From assembly GCA_023423935.1 (NCBI GenBank), contig JAFAEQ010000032.1, positions 1-30,749 on the forward strand: a stretch of 30,749 bases of DNA, given 5' to 3'. This DNA is from Pseudomonadota bacterium. Lineage in GTDB: Bacteria; Pseudomonadota; Gammaproteobacteria; Steroidobacterales; Steroidobacteraceae. The notes under the pieces are model-generated. The model saw nothing but the letters and a program-made list of their open reading frames with translations, was not told the origin of the DNA and ran no database searches. The position numbers were made by a program, and so were the translations under genes. Positions within the stretch are counted from its first letter, which is position 1. Each line of letters opens with the position of its first letter. Of this stretch, positions 6,963 through 15,236 are shown piece by piece.

Positions 6963-8107
6963 GCGACGCACCTGCAACGTTCAAGCCGAAAAAATCCGTC
7001 GCCCTGTCAGGTGTCGAAGCGGGCAATACCGCGCTTTCGACAGTCGGGCGGACCGGCAACGATCTTCATTACCGCGGCTATGACATTCTCGATATCGCTC
7101 AGCATTGCGAGTTCGAAGAAGTCGCGTACCTGCTGATTCACGGCAAGCTGCCCAATCGTGCGGAGCTCGCGGGCTACAAACAGAAACTCAAGTCGTTGCG
7201 AGGCTTGCCCGCCGCAGTGCAGGCGACGCTCGAGCAACTCCCTGCTGCCAGTCATCCGATGGACATCATGCGTTCAGGTGTCTCGGCGCTCGGTTGCGTT
7301 CTGCCCGAGAAGGACGATCACAATGCCGCGGGCGCGCGGGACATTGCCGATCGCCTCGTCGCTTCTCTCGGATCGATGCTTGTCTACTGGTATCACTACA
7401 GCCATGGCGGGCGCCGCATTGATGTCGTGACGGACGATGATTCGGTGGGTGGACACTTTCTGCATCTGCTGCATCAGCGACGACCTTCGATGGAATGGGT
7501 CCATGCGATGCACAAGTCCCTCATTCTGTACGCCGAGCACGAGTTCAATGCATCGACTTTCACTGCCCGCGTGATCGCCGGCACCGGAGCGGACATGTAT
7601 TCCGCCATTACCGGTGCCATTGGCGCCTTGCGTGGGCCGAAGCACGGTGGTGCGAACGAGGTCGCTTTCGACATCCAGCAGCGCTATTCGACGCCCGACG
7701 AGGCCGAAGCCGACATTCGCGCGCGCGTCGCGAACAAGGAGGTCGTAATTGGCTTCGGCCATCCGGTGTACACGATTGCGGATCCGCGCAATCAGGTCAT
7801 TCGCGAAGTCGCACGCTCACTCGCGCAGGAGGCGGGCGACATGAAGATGTTCAATATTGCCGAGCGACTCGAGCGAGTGATGAAGGATGCGAAGAACATG
7901 TTTCCGAATCTCGACTGGTACTCGGCCGTGTCCTATCACCTGATGGGTGTACCCACAGCGATGTTCACGCCGCTGTTCGTGATTGCGCGAACGACGGGTT
8001 GGGCCGCTCACGTCATGGAACAACGTGTCGACGGAAAGATCATCCGTCCGAGCGCCCACTACGTCGGGCCGGAGAATCAGAGGTTCATTCCGCTGGATCA
8101 GCGGTAA
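6959..8107 (+). CDS. prpC: 2-Methylcitrate synthase
   Basis: A 382-residue enzyme of the citrate synthase fold that condenses propionyl-CoA with oxaloacetate to 2-methylcitrate, the first step of the methylcitrate route for propionate. The catalytic triad is visible: H229 in GPKHGGANE, H268 in GFGHPVYT and D319 in PNLDWYSA. H268 and D319 are 51 residues apart, as in the family. EHEFNAST (H194) contributes to the oxaloacetate site. Length and the RPSAHYVGPENQ ending are typical of PrpC and not of the longer citrate synthase GltA. ATG at 6959 is preceded by GGGGGAG, 4 bases upstream, which lies inside the end of the prpB remnant. The gene is intact although its usual upstream partner is broken. 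It is followed by the hairpin repeat array and then prpD. Confidence 0.95.
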   Translation: MSDAPATFKPKKSVALSGVEAGNTALSTVGRTGNDLHYRGYDILDIAQHCEFEEVAYLLIHGKLPNRAELAGYKQKLKSLRGLPAAVQATLEQLPAASHPMDIMRSGVSALGCVLPEKDDHNAAGARDIADRLVASLGSMLVYWYHYSHGGRRIDVVTDDDSVGGHFLHLLHQRRPSMEWVHAMHKSLILYAEHEFNASTFTARVIAGTGADMYSAITGAIGALRGPKHGGANEVAFDIQQRYSTPDEAEADIRARVANKEVVIGFGHPVYTIADPRNQVIREVARSLAQEAGDMKMFNIAERLERVMKDAKNMFPNLDWYSAVSYHLMGVPTAMFTPLFVIARTTGWAAHVMEQRVDGKIIRPSAHYVGPENQRFIPLDQR

Positions 8108-8118
8108 CCAAGGCCGTG

Positions 8119-8400
8119 TGAAGCCGTGATGAAAGTGATATCGGTGATGGTAGTGATAGCGGGCAGATCGCGGATACCTTGACGCATCACTGGCATCACA
8201 TCTATCGCCGACATCACCTGACCTGAAGCCGTGATGAAAGTGATGCCGGTGATACCAGTGATACCAGTGATACCGGTCAGATCGGACATACTCTGACGCA
8301 TCACTGCCATCACCTCCATCACCGACATCACTGAAGCCGTGATGAAAGTGATGCCGGTGATATCAGTGATACCGGCCAGCTCGGACATTCTCTGACGCAT
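8119..8400. repeat. Three tandem ~105-bp units of 9-base blocks, each able to fold into a long hairpin
   Basis: Units begin with TGAAGCCGTGATGAAAGTGA at 8119, 8224 and 8332 (spacing 105 and 108). The left half of each is a run of 9-base blocks, GTGATG or GTGATA plus three bases. The right half is the complement, CATCAC plus three bases. In unit 2 the tip has its own stem, GTCAGA and TCTGAC, around a 10-base loop. Paired 6-mers would alternate with small internal loops. Unit 3 lacks one block and runs into the CATCAC array after 8398. This is not a CRISPR: the units are contiguous and there are no unique spacers. Confidence 0.85.
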
Positions 8401-8468
8401 CACTCATCACTCATCACTCATCACGCATCACGCATCACTTCCATCACCCTTATCACTTCCATCACCTG
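8398..8468 (+). repeat. CATCAC array that switches from 7-base to 9-base period
   Basis: CATCACT occurs three times (8398-8418), then CATCACG twice (8419-8432). The period then changes to nine bases: CATCACTTC, CATCACCCT, TATCACTTC, CATCACCTG (8433-8468). The array ends 12 bases before the prpD start codon. Confidence 0.85.
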
Positions 8469-8480
8469 CTCCCCAAACCC

Positions 8481-9929
8481 ATGTCCCACGACTTCAAATC
8501 CGCAGAGCGTCCCGCACCCGATCAGGTTCTGGTGGACATTGCCGACTATGCCTTGTCGTATGCGATCGAAAGCGAGGCGGCGTACGAGACTGCGTTCTAT
8601 TGTCTGATGGATACGCTGGCGTGTGGTTTTCAGGCTTTGAAGTACCCGGCGTGCACGAGGCTCATGGGGCCTGTCGTGCCTGGCGCGACGATGCCGGGCG
8701 GTGCGCGCGTGCCTGGAACTTCATACGAGCTCGATCCCGTGCAGGCGGCGTTCAACATCGGCACGATGATCCGCTGGCTCGATTTCAACGACACCTGGCT
8801 TGCGGCAGAGTGGGGTCACCCCTCGGACAACCTGGGCGCCATCCTTTCGGTTGCGGATTACCTGTCGCGGCAGAACGCAGTTCGGGGACAGTCGACGCTC
8901 ACCGTGCGCGACGTGCTCACGGCCATGATCAAGGCGCACGAGATCCAGGGCGTCACGGCCCTCGAGAACAGCTTCAATCGAGTCGGTCTGGATCATGTGC
9001 TGCTGGTGCGGATCGCATCGACGGCCGTTGCGACGGTCATGCTCGGGGGCACGCGCGAGCAGGTCATCAATGCGGTGTCGAATGCATGGATCGATGGCGG
9101 AGCATTACGCACCTATCGCCATGCACCGAATACCGGTTCGCGCAAGAGCTGGGCGGCTGGCGATGCAACCAGTCGCGCGGTGCGACATGCGCTCATCGCG
9201 TTGACGGGCGAGATGGGCTATCCGTCTGCGCTGACTGCAAAGACCTGGGGGTTTCAGGACGTGCTCTTCAAGGGCAAGGCACTGTCCTACCCGCAGAAGT
9301 TCGGCAGCTACGTCATGGAAAACGTGCTGTTCAAGATTTCTTATCCCGCCGAGTTCCATGCGCAGACCGCCGTCGAGGCGGCTATCAAACTGTTCCCGCA
9401 GGTGAGCCCGCGGCTCGACGACATCGATCGGGTCGTGATCGAGACCCAGGAGCCGGGCGTGCGCATCATCGACAAGACGGGGCCGCTCGCAAATCCCGCC
9501 GATCGCGATCATTGCCTCCAGTACATGGTGGCGATTCCCCTCATTTTCGGTCGTCTCGGCGCTGAAGATTACGAGGACACCATTGCGCATGATCCGCGTG
9601 TAGACGCGCTGAGGTCGAAGATGCAGGTCAAGGAGAATCCCGCCTTTACTCAGGATTATTACGCGTCGGACAAGCGGTATATCGGCAATGCGGTGCAGGT
9701 GTTCTTCAAGGATGGTTCCTCGACCGAACGGGTCGCCGTGGACTATCCAATCGGGCATCGCAGGCGCTGCGCGGAAGGTATTCCCGTACTCAAAAAGAAG
9801 TTCGAGACGTCAGTGAACTTACACTTCACAGCGAAGCAGAGCGATGTCATCAAGAGCCTGTTCGCGGATCGCTCGCGCCTCGAACAGATGCCGGTGCATG
9901 AGTTTGTCGCGAGCCTCGTAAAGAATTAA
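8481..9929 (+). CDS. prpD: 2-Methylcitrate dehydratase
   Basis: A 482-residue enzyme of the MmgE/PrpD family that removes water from 2-methylcitrate in the second step of propionate oxidation, without an iron-sulfur cluster. Highly conserved blocks are present along the whole length: RWLDFNDTWLAAEWGHPSDN (about 96-115), ALENSFNRVGLDHVLL (about 156-171), YRHAPNTGSRKSWAAGDATS (about 212-231), GSYVMENVLFKISYPAEFHAQ and NPADRDHCLQYMVAIPL. ATG at 8481 gives the family length, but the bases upstream (TGCTCCCCAAACCC) offer no purine-rich ribosome site and the repeat array ends just before them. No later start fits. The gene shares its direction with prpC, so both are probably on one transcript through the array. 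Confidence 0.94.
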   Translation: MSHDFKSAERPAPDQVLVDIADYALSYAIESEAAYETAFYCLMDTLACGFQALKYPACTRLMGPVVPGATMPGGARVPGTSYELDPVQAAFNIGTMIRWLDFNDTWLAAEWGHPSDNLGAILSVADYLSRQNAVRGQSTLTVRDVLTAMIKAHEIQGVTALENSFNRVGLDHVLLVRIASTAVATVMLGGTREQVINAVSNAWIDGGALRTYRHAPNTGSRKSWAAGDATSRAVRHALIALTGEMGYPSALTAKTWGFQDVLFKGKALSYPQKFGSYVMENVLFKISYPAEFHAQTAVEAAIKLFPQVSPRLDDIDRVVIETQEPGVRIIDKTGPLANPADRDHCLQYMVAIPLIFGRLGAEDYEDTIAHDPRVDALRSKMQVKENPAFTQDYYASDKRYIGNAVQVFFKDGSSTERVAVDYPIGHRRRCAEGIPVLKKKFETSVNLHFTAKQSDVIKSLFADRSRLEQMPVHEFVASLVKN

Positions 9930-9986
9930 GCTCCGGGTCGACACCAAGTCCGACGCAGAGCGGACGGGCGATTGCCAGGAGAATGG

Positions 9987-11102
9987 ATGAGCGCGACGTA
10001 TAGGGCTCTGTTCGTCGGTGAGCGGACAGAAAGTCATGCGCTGTTGATGCGGATGTTGGAAGGAACCGATATCGAGATCGACACGGTGGTGTCTCCCGAC
10101 GAGGTGGTCAGCAGTGTCGCTCAGCGAACGCCGGACCTGATCGTATTCGCCTTCGATTTCGAACCGGGAGCGCTCGCGGAAGTCTGCCGCTCCCTGCGAA
10201 GAAATCCGGTCACGGCCACGCTGCCGCAGCTCGCCATTGCGCGCAGCTCGCGCTCGAGGCTCGCAGCCTTCGACGCTGGCGTGGACGACTTCTTGTCGCA
10301 TCAGATCCGCCGGGATGAATTTCTGGTTCGCGTCAAAGGGCTGTTGCGCGCCGCGGCAGCTCGGCGTCAGGTGGCTGCCGAACAACTGGCCGCAGAGGTC
10401 AAACGGCGCGAGGCGGTGCGAATGGCATTTCGCCGCTACATCTCGCCCAAGGTGGCCGACCGCATCCTCGATGACCCCGAGTTGCGCGATTCGGTGCTGG
10501 GCGCAGCCAACGCTCGCACGCACGCGGCCGTCATGTTCGCCGACATGCGCGGATTCACCACCATCACGGAGCGTCTGCCGCCGGGTGCGGTCGTAGAGCT
10601 CCTCAACGAATTCTTCGGCTTGTTGACCGACGTAGCTTTCGAGTACGACGGTACGATCTTCAACATGGCCGGCGACAGCCTGCTCATCGGCTTCGGCGTG
10701 CCAGTCGAGCAGGACGATGCAGCATCCCGTGCCATCGCGGCAGCACGTCAGATGCTCCTGCGCTTCGGTGTGCTCGCGGATCGCTGGAAGGACAGACAGG
10801 ACATCGACATCGGCCTGGGGATCGGCATCAACGTCGGCGAAGTCGTGGCGGGCAACATCGGTTCGCCTTCGTACATGAGCTACACCATCATCGGCGATAC
10901 GGTGAATGTCGCTTCGCGACTTGCGCAGCGTGCCCGCGCAGGAGAGATGCTGTTCTCCGATGCGGTCAAGCGTGCGCTCGACGACACGGGGGTCCAAGTG
11001 CCCGCGATGCCTTTGCCGCCGATCGTCCTGCGCGGCCGCAGCGCCCCGATCGACATTTTCTGTGTGCCGAGCGAACGCCGCATCGACTTCCGTACTCACT
11101 GA
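9987..11102 (+). CDS. Class III nucleotidyl cyclase with degenerate receiver domain
   Basis: A 371-residue soluble signalling protein. Residues about 4-120 have the shape of a response-regulator receiver (PDLIVFAFDFEPG, GVDDFLSHQIRRDEFLVRVKGLLR), but the acidic pair at its start, the phosphoacceptor aspartate (alanine at that place) and the conserved lysine are not seen. A linker with RRYISPKVADRIL precedes the cyclase domain (about 180-360). Metal-binding aspartates are D186 in FADMRGFT and D230 in MAGDSLLIGFG. Transition-state residues are N307 and R311 in GDTVNVASR. The lysine that usually picks adenine (KxxGD) is N226, so the nucleotide made is uncertain. ATG at 9987 follows AGGAG by 5 bases; a TTG five codons upstream is less likely. 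It starts 57 bases after prpD. Confidence 0.88.
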   Translation: MSATYRALFVGERTESHALLMRMLEGTDIEIDTVVSPDEVVSSVAQRTPDLIVFAFDFEPGALAEVCRSLRRNPVTATLPQLAIARSSRSRLAAFDAGVDDFLSHQIRRDEFLVRVKGLLRAAAARRQVAAEQLAAEVKRREAVRMAFRRYISPKVADRILDDPELRDSVLGAANARTHAAVMFADMRGFTTITERLPPGAVVELLNEFFGLLTDVAFEYDGTIFNMAGDSLLIGFGVPVEQDDAASRAIAAARQMLLRFGVLADRWKDRQDIDIGLGIGINVGEVVAGNIGSPSYMSYTIIGDTVNVASRLAQRARAGEMLFSDAVKRALDDTGVQVPAMPLPPIVLRGRSAPIDIFCVPSERRIDFRTH

Positions 11103-11165
11103 GCGACACTCGATCGCATCGTGCGATCAGCGTAGGCTTCGCAGCTTTGATTGCCCGGGCTGCGC

Positions 11166-12335
11166 ATGGTCAAGCTTTTTCGTGTCGTTGCGATTCTTTC
11201 CGCATTCGTCTTCGTCGGCGGCTGCGTCACACAGCGTCCCACGCCGAAGCCAGTTCCACCGGCTGAGATCAAAGGAGAAGTCCGGTACGAGCCGGTCGGC
11301 TGGCATCAGATCGCGGGCTGGCAGGGTGATCCTGTGCAGGATGCCTGGCCGGCGTTTCTGAATTCGTGTCGTGCGCTCGGACAGCGTCCCGATTGGACAG
11401 CGCTGTGTGCAGAGGCTGCGACGGCACCGTCGCCCCGCACGTTCTTCGAGTCGCGCTTCACGCCTTATCGCATCGTTCAGATCGAAGGTCCGCGACGTAT
11501 CGAGAGCGGACTCATCACTGGCTACTACGAACCGGTGCTGCGCGGCGCGCGCAAACCGAGCCCGACCTACGCCGTGCCCTTGTATGGGCCGCCTGACGAT
11601 CTGCTGACGATCGAGCTGGGCGATCTGTTTCCGGAACTCAAGGGCAAACGGGTGCGCGGACGGATACAGGGCAAGAAAGTCGTGCCTTACTACACGCGTG
11701 GCGAGCTCGCGACTCAGCCAGTGCTCAAGGGTAAGGAACTGGTGTGGGTGGAGAACGCCATCGACGCCTTCTTTCTCGAAGTCCAGGGCTCCGGGCGTGT
11801 GCAGCTGACCGATGGCTCCACGGTTCGCATTGCTTACGCGGATCAGAATGGTCAGCCCTATCGATCCATCGGACGGTATCTGGTCGATCTGGGCGAGATG
11901 ACGCTCGATCAGGCCTCTGCTCAGGAGATCCGTCGCTGGGTTGCGGCGAATCCGCATCGTCGGCAGGAAGTGCTCAATGCAAATCCGAGCGTCGTGTTCT
12001 TCAGGGAAGAGCGCATCGACGATCCGCGTGTGGGACCCAAAGGCGCGCTCGGCGTGCCGCTGACCGCTGGCCGCTCGCTCGCCATCGACCCGCAGGTCGT
12101 GCCGCTCGGCGCACCGGTGTTTCTTGCGACCACTGAGCCGAATGCCGATGTTCCGCTGCATCGTCTGGTCATGGCGCAGGACACGGGTGGCGCAATCCGC
12201 GGAACCAATCGGGGCGATTTTTACTGGGGCACAGGACCGGAAGCGGGTGAGTCGGCGGGACGTATGAAGCAGCAGGGCAGTATGTGGCTGCTGTGGCCGA
12301 AGGGTCTGGCTTTGCCGAATGCAGCTAGCCGGTGA
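11166..12335 (+). CDS. mltA: Membrane-bound lytic murein transglycosylase A, lipoprotein
   Basis: A 389-residue enzyme that cleaves peptidoglycan glycan strands, leaving 1,6-anhydromuramic ends. The signal peptide ends in a lipobox, VGGC with C20, so the protein should be lipid-anchored, probably in the outer membrane. The MltA domain is recognisable from GLITGYYEPVLRGARKPSPT (about 120) through LEVQGSGRVQL. The C-terminal 3D domain follows, with IDPQVVPLGAPVFL and the catalytic aspartate D339 in AQDTGGAIRG. ATG at 11166 places the lipobox correctly. No clear ribosome site is visible, and a TTG at 11151 would only add five residues. It begins 63 bases after the cyclase gene and is convergent with the SUFU gene. 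Confidence 0.94.
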   Translation: MVKLFRVVAILSAFVFVGGCVTQRPTPKPVPPAEIKGEVRYEPVGWHQIAGWQGDPVQDAWPAFLNSCRALGQRPDWTALCAEAATAPSPRTFFESRFTPYRIVQIEGPRRIESGLITGYYEPVLRGARKPSPTYAVPLYGPPDDLLTIELGDLFPELKGKRVRGRIQGKKVVPYYTRGELATQPVLKGKELVWVENAIDAFFLEVQGSGRVQLTDGSTVRIAYADQNGQPYRSIGRYLVDLGEMTLDQASAQEIRRWVAANPHRRQEVLNANPSVVFFREERIDDPRVGPKGALGVPLTAGRSLAIDPQVVPLGAPVFLATTEPNADVPLHRLVMAQDTGGAIRGTNRGDFYWGTGPEAGESAGRMKQQGSMWLLWPKGLALPNAASR

Positions 12336-12385
12336 ACCGCGCTCGATTGGGCAGTCCTGCAGGTCCGCCCGTCGAGCAAGTCCTG

Positions 12386-13033
12386 CTAGAAAAATCCGAA
12401 GCGCTTCTTCTTCGTGACGTTGCGGCGCTTCAGGTCCACCAGGTCGCTGACGTTGTGATCGACGAGCGTGGTCAGAAGATCCTTCATGCCGCGCTCCTTC
12501 GCGAGCAGCAGTTCCTCCTTGTACAGCGGAATGGCTGAGAAGAACTCGATGGTGCGGCCCGACGTTTCCAGGACGTAGAACTCTTTCGGGACCAGCAGCG
12601 AAGGCGCAACGATGACGCCGCACAGCTGCGTATTGGGCGCGTACGGGAGCGGTGGCTCGCCATTACCGACCGTATCGCCCCACTTGAGGGAGCTGCCGCG
12701 CTCGAATGGCAGGCGCGCCAGCGATGCGAGCAGCCGCACCGGCCAATACGCGGCATCCTGTTCCGCAAGGTCCGAGAGCTTCCATTGCCGCGGCAAGGTC
12801 ATCATCAGCTCGAGGTACTGCGGCGCGTTCGCGTCGCCGCCCGTATCCATGGCGCGCTCGCTCATGCCGCAGGTGATCAGCGTGTGTACGGGTCGCTCAT
12901 CGGTCGAGGGCACCACGAGCACTTCGATCGCGGTGCCTGCCGGCTCGAAAGATTGTCCGATCTTTCCCAGTTCGCGTTCGATGTGAGCGCGAACTGCGGT
13001 TCGGATACTGGAAGGAACTACATCGCTCGCCAT
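12386..13033 (-). CDS. SUFU-domain (suppressor of fused) protein
   Basis: A 215-residue soluble protein that I assign to the bacterial suppressor-of-fused domain family (PF05076). The supporting pieces are VLVVPSTDERPVHTLITCGMSERAM, YLELMMTLPRQWKLSD, and the later LCGVIVAPSLLVPKEFYVLETSGRTIEFFSAIPLYKEELLLA, a pattern common to this family. The C-terminus is lysine/arginine-rich (VTKKKRFGFF). Bacterial members are often found near toxins, secretion or stress genes, but no activity is known. ATG at 13031-13033 has GGAG 6 bases upstream. A longer frame to 13072 would overlap the upstream gene. It lies 35 bases after the RDD protein gene on the same strand and may be the last gene of that operon. 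Confidence 0.82.
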   Translation of the reverse strand: MASDVVPSSIRTAVRAHIERELGKIGQSFEPAGTAIEVLVVPSTDERPVHTLITCGMSERAMDTGGDANAPQYLELMMTLPRQWKLSDLAEQDAAYWPVRLLASLARLPFERGSSLKWGDTVGNGEPPLPYAPNTQLCGVIVAPSLLVPKEFYVLETSGRTIEFFSAIPLYKEELLLAKERGMKDLLTTLVDHNVSDLVDLKRRNVTKKKRFGFF

Positions 13034-13068
13034 CGCCACTCCGCTCGCTGTTCGCGTTGGAGTGTACC

Positions 13069-14775
13069 TCACACGAGCGGTACGCCCTGAGGCACGCGCA
13101 CGACGACGGTTCCGGCGATCTTGTCATGCCAGGCCTGGCGATTCGGATCGAGCGCGATCCAGATGAATCCGAGACCGAGGAGCGCAAGCGACAGGAAACA
13201 GCCCAGCGCGCGGATTGCCGCGGTGCTCCAGTCGACCTCACGCGAATCCACTCGCACGACCTTCAGATGACAGATGACGCCGCCCACGGTCGTGCCCTTG
13301 AGCTTCCACATGACCGCGCCATAAATCGCGAGCACCAGCAGGAACACGCCGTCCGATTTCAGCACCGCAAGTGCAAAGCCAATGAGGATCACGTCGATCA
13401 AGAGCGCACCCATGCGGATCCAGAAGCCGGCGCGCGGCAGACTCGCATCGGGTGGCGGACTCGCTGCGGCTGCGGCCGTAGAGTGCGCGCCCGGCGTGAA
13501 GGCGGAAGCGCTGGAAGCTGTCGACCCGTCTGCAGCCGCCGCATCCGGCGAGGTGGCGGTTGGCGCAGCGCCAGTGAAACCGGGTGCAGCCGGAGGCGGC
13601 ATCGGATTTGCGGCGGCAGTCGCTGCCAGCGCGGCTTCGCGCCGCGACTGCGCCTGGAGGAGCATCGTGTAGACGATGGCGCCGAGACCGAGGATGCCGA
13701 TCAGCTTGAACAGGATGAAGCCCAATATCGGCACCAGGTACAGCGCCAGCACGATCAACCCACCGACGATGACGGCAATCGCGATGTTGTTGAGTCCAGC
13801 CATACCGGTGAATCGCGTCACGCGCCGCCCGAGCACAGCGAGGATCACCGTCTTGCCGAACAATCCGGCGATGAACAACGCGATCCAGAGGAACGGGATG
13901 ACCGCGAAGCCAACGATCGTGATCGCGAGCACCAGCATCAGCACCGGCGTGAGCACGAGTGTCAGCAACGAGGCGATCAGCGTGCGACCCGGACGCTCCT
14001 CGAGCGTTCGCGCGCATGCTTCCACGCTTCCCGTGAACACGAGCGCGAGCACGACGTAGAGCGCGAGAAACCCAAAGGCGAGCGTCCAGGCCCAGCCCAG
14101 ACCCGGCTCGATGGCGAGCGGGCGGGCGAGGAGCAGACAGTGTTTGACCCAGGGACGCATCCATTCGAAGTTGGCCATCTGCAGCGGAAAGCCCATCTGT
14201 TGGATATCGCCGCTGACGATGGCAGCGGAATCGCGATGCAGATCGCCGCTGACCACGACGACGTCGCCGTCGACGCGAGCGTCGGGACCGAGCGTCACGT
14301 CGCCTAGGAATGCAACGACATCGCCGCGCACCGGGCTGTTTACGTAGACGTTGCCGAAGAGTGCGACGGCATCCTCATCCACTGGGCCGGTCACATGCGT
14401 GTTGCCGAAGACCGAGACGATGGCTTCGCGTACATGTCCTGCGCTGGTCGAGGATCCTGAGACGGTGACGACGGCATCGACCGTCTCGCCGGCCGCGATC
14501 GTGGTGTCCCGATTGAAGCGCATGATCACGTTGTTGCCGTGATGGACCTCGTCGTCCGCTTGCATTTCGGCTTCGACATCGAGCTCCGTGGTCGCCGAAG
14601 GGTCGGACGCGGTCGGCGCTTCCTGAGTCGCGGCGGGCGGCTCTGCGTCCTGAGCGATCGCGGGCAGGGCAGATGCCAGCAGCAGACTCGCGACGAGCGC
14701 GCTCAGCAGATGCCAGCGCGGCAGAGGCGATAGGCGGACGACGTCAGAGGCGATATTCATCGGGGCGATATTCAT
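13069..14775 (-). CDS. Exported repeat-strand / multi-span membrane protein with C-terminal RDD domain
   Basis: A 568-residue envelope protein. It has a signal peptide (cleavage after AIAQ, residue 42), then an acidic linker. A beta-repeat segment (about 95-190) follows, in which short strands recur (VSVFGNTHVTG, VALFGNVYVNS, VVAFLGDVTLG, VVVVSGDLHRD), similar to polymer-forming bactofilin-like sheets. At least five membrane helices fill about 215-385. An alanine/proline-rich linker (about 395-435) leads to an RDD domain: RAGFWIRMGALLIDVILIGFA, GTTVGGVICHLKVV and LDPNRQAWHDKIAGTVVV. The ATG at 14775 overlaps the stop of the upstream gene (TGATG), which suggests coupled translation. A 15-base duplication gives a repeated MNIAP/MNIAS start, so ATG at 14760 is an alternative. 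Function is not known; context with a sigma factor suggests an envelope stress role. Confidence 0.82.
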   Translation of the reverse strand: MNIAPMNIASDVVRLSPLPRWHLLSALVASLLLASALPAIAQDAEPPAATQEAPTASDPSATTELDVEAEMQADDEVHHGNNVIMRFNRDTTIAAGETVDAVVTVSGSSTSAGHVREAIVSVFGNTHVTGPVDEDAVALFGNVYVNSPVRGDVVAFLGDVTLGPDARVDGDVVVVSGDLHRDSAAIVSGDIQQMGFPLQMANFEWMRPWVKHCLLLARPLAIEPGLGWAWTLAFGFLALYVVLALVFTGSVEACARTLEERPGRTLIASLLTLVLTPVLMLVLAITIVGFAVIPFLWIALFIAGLFGKTVILAVLGRRVTRFTGMAGLNNIAIAVIVGGLIVLALYLVPILGFILFKLIGILGLGAIVYTMLLQAQSRREAALAATAAANPMPPPAAPGFTGAAPTATSPDAAAADGSTASSASAFTPGAHSTAAAAASPPPDASLPRAGFWIRMGALLIDVILIGFALAVLKSDGVFLLVLAIYGAVMWKLKGTTVGGVICHLKVVRVDSREVDWSTAAIRALGCFLSLALLGLGFIWIALDPNRQAWHDKIAGTVVVRVPQGVPLV

Positions 14776-15236
14776 CAGCGACTCGCATACAAGGTGCGAT
14801 AGGCGGCCGCACCGATGCCGAAGAGGGTGACGTAGAGAACGGCGATCGCTGCGAGAGCGCCGTAGATCCACAGGGAAGGAATGTTGTGCGCGATAAAGCC
14901 GACTGCATTGGCCAGGGCTTTTATTGAAGCGGCTGCCGGCGTGATTCCGGAAGTCAGTTCCGAGAGCGCAGTGGAGGACGGCGATGGGCCGAAGAACCAG
15001 CCGAAGGCGCGTACCAATGCCGAACCGACCCCCACGGCGCCGATCACGAACACCATGCGAACCCACAACGGCCAGTCGGCGTAGCTGCGCTGATACCACT
15101 CGAGCTGTGCGCGACGCTGCAGCTCGGCAAAGACACGGGATTCCAGCGATGCCGGCGCCCGCCGCGACGGCAGATCGCGCACGGCCGCATCGATGAAGCG
15201 CTCGAGAGGATCGTTGGGATTCGAGGATGGATTCAT
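14775..15236 (-). CDS. Putative membrane anti-sigma factor (cysteine-free)
   Basis: A 153-residue protein with a cytosolic N-terminal part (about 1-55, including LERFIDAAVRDLP and SLESRVFAELQRRAQLEWYQ) and two membrane segments (about 58-80, WPLWVRMVFVIGAVGVGSALV; about 120-147, SLWIYGALAAIAVLYVTLFG). I infer an anti-sigma role from position: its ATG overlaps the sigma factor stop as ATGA, and its size and topology suit such a protein. It has no cysteine at all, so it is not a zinc-binding (HxxxCxxC) anti-sigma factor, and I see no named domain. The next gene starts inside its stop codon. The alternative is simply a small membrane protein controlled by the sigma factor. Confidence 0.72.
   Translation of the reverse strand: MNPSSNPNDPLERFIDAAVRDLPSRRAPASLESRVFAELQRRAQLEWYQRSYADWPLWVRMVFVIGAVGVGSALVRAFGWFFGPSPSSTALSELTSGITPAAASIKALANAVGFIAHNIPSLWIYGALAAIAVLYVTLFGIGAAAYRTLYASR

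Noticed and set aside
8098..8403. 101-codon minus-strand frame rich in GIT/FIT tripeptides
   Set aside because: The tripeptide pattern is what any frame through 9-base repeats must give; there is no good start site and it overlaps the end of prpC.
8119..8468. Possible CRISPR array
   Set aside because: Units are contiguous, lack unique spacers of constant length and no cas genes are nearby.
11127..12623. 498-codon minus-strand open frame
   Set aside because: Antisense of mltA, which has a lipobox, the MltA fold motifs and the catalytic aspartate.
13057..14307. 416-codon plus-strand open frame rich in Arg, His, Asp and Glu
   Set aside because: Antisense of the RDD membrane protein; the charged composition is typical of an antisense shadow.
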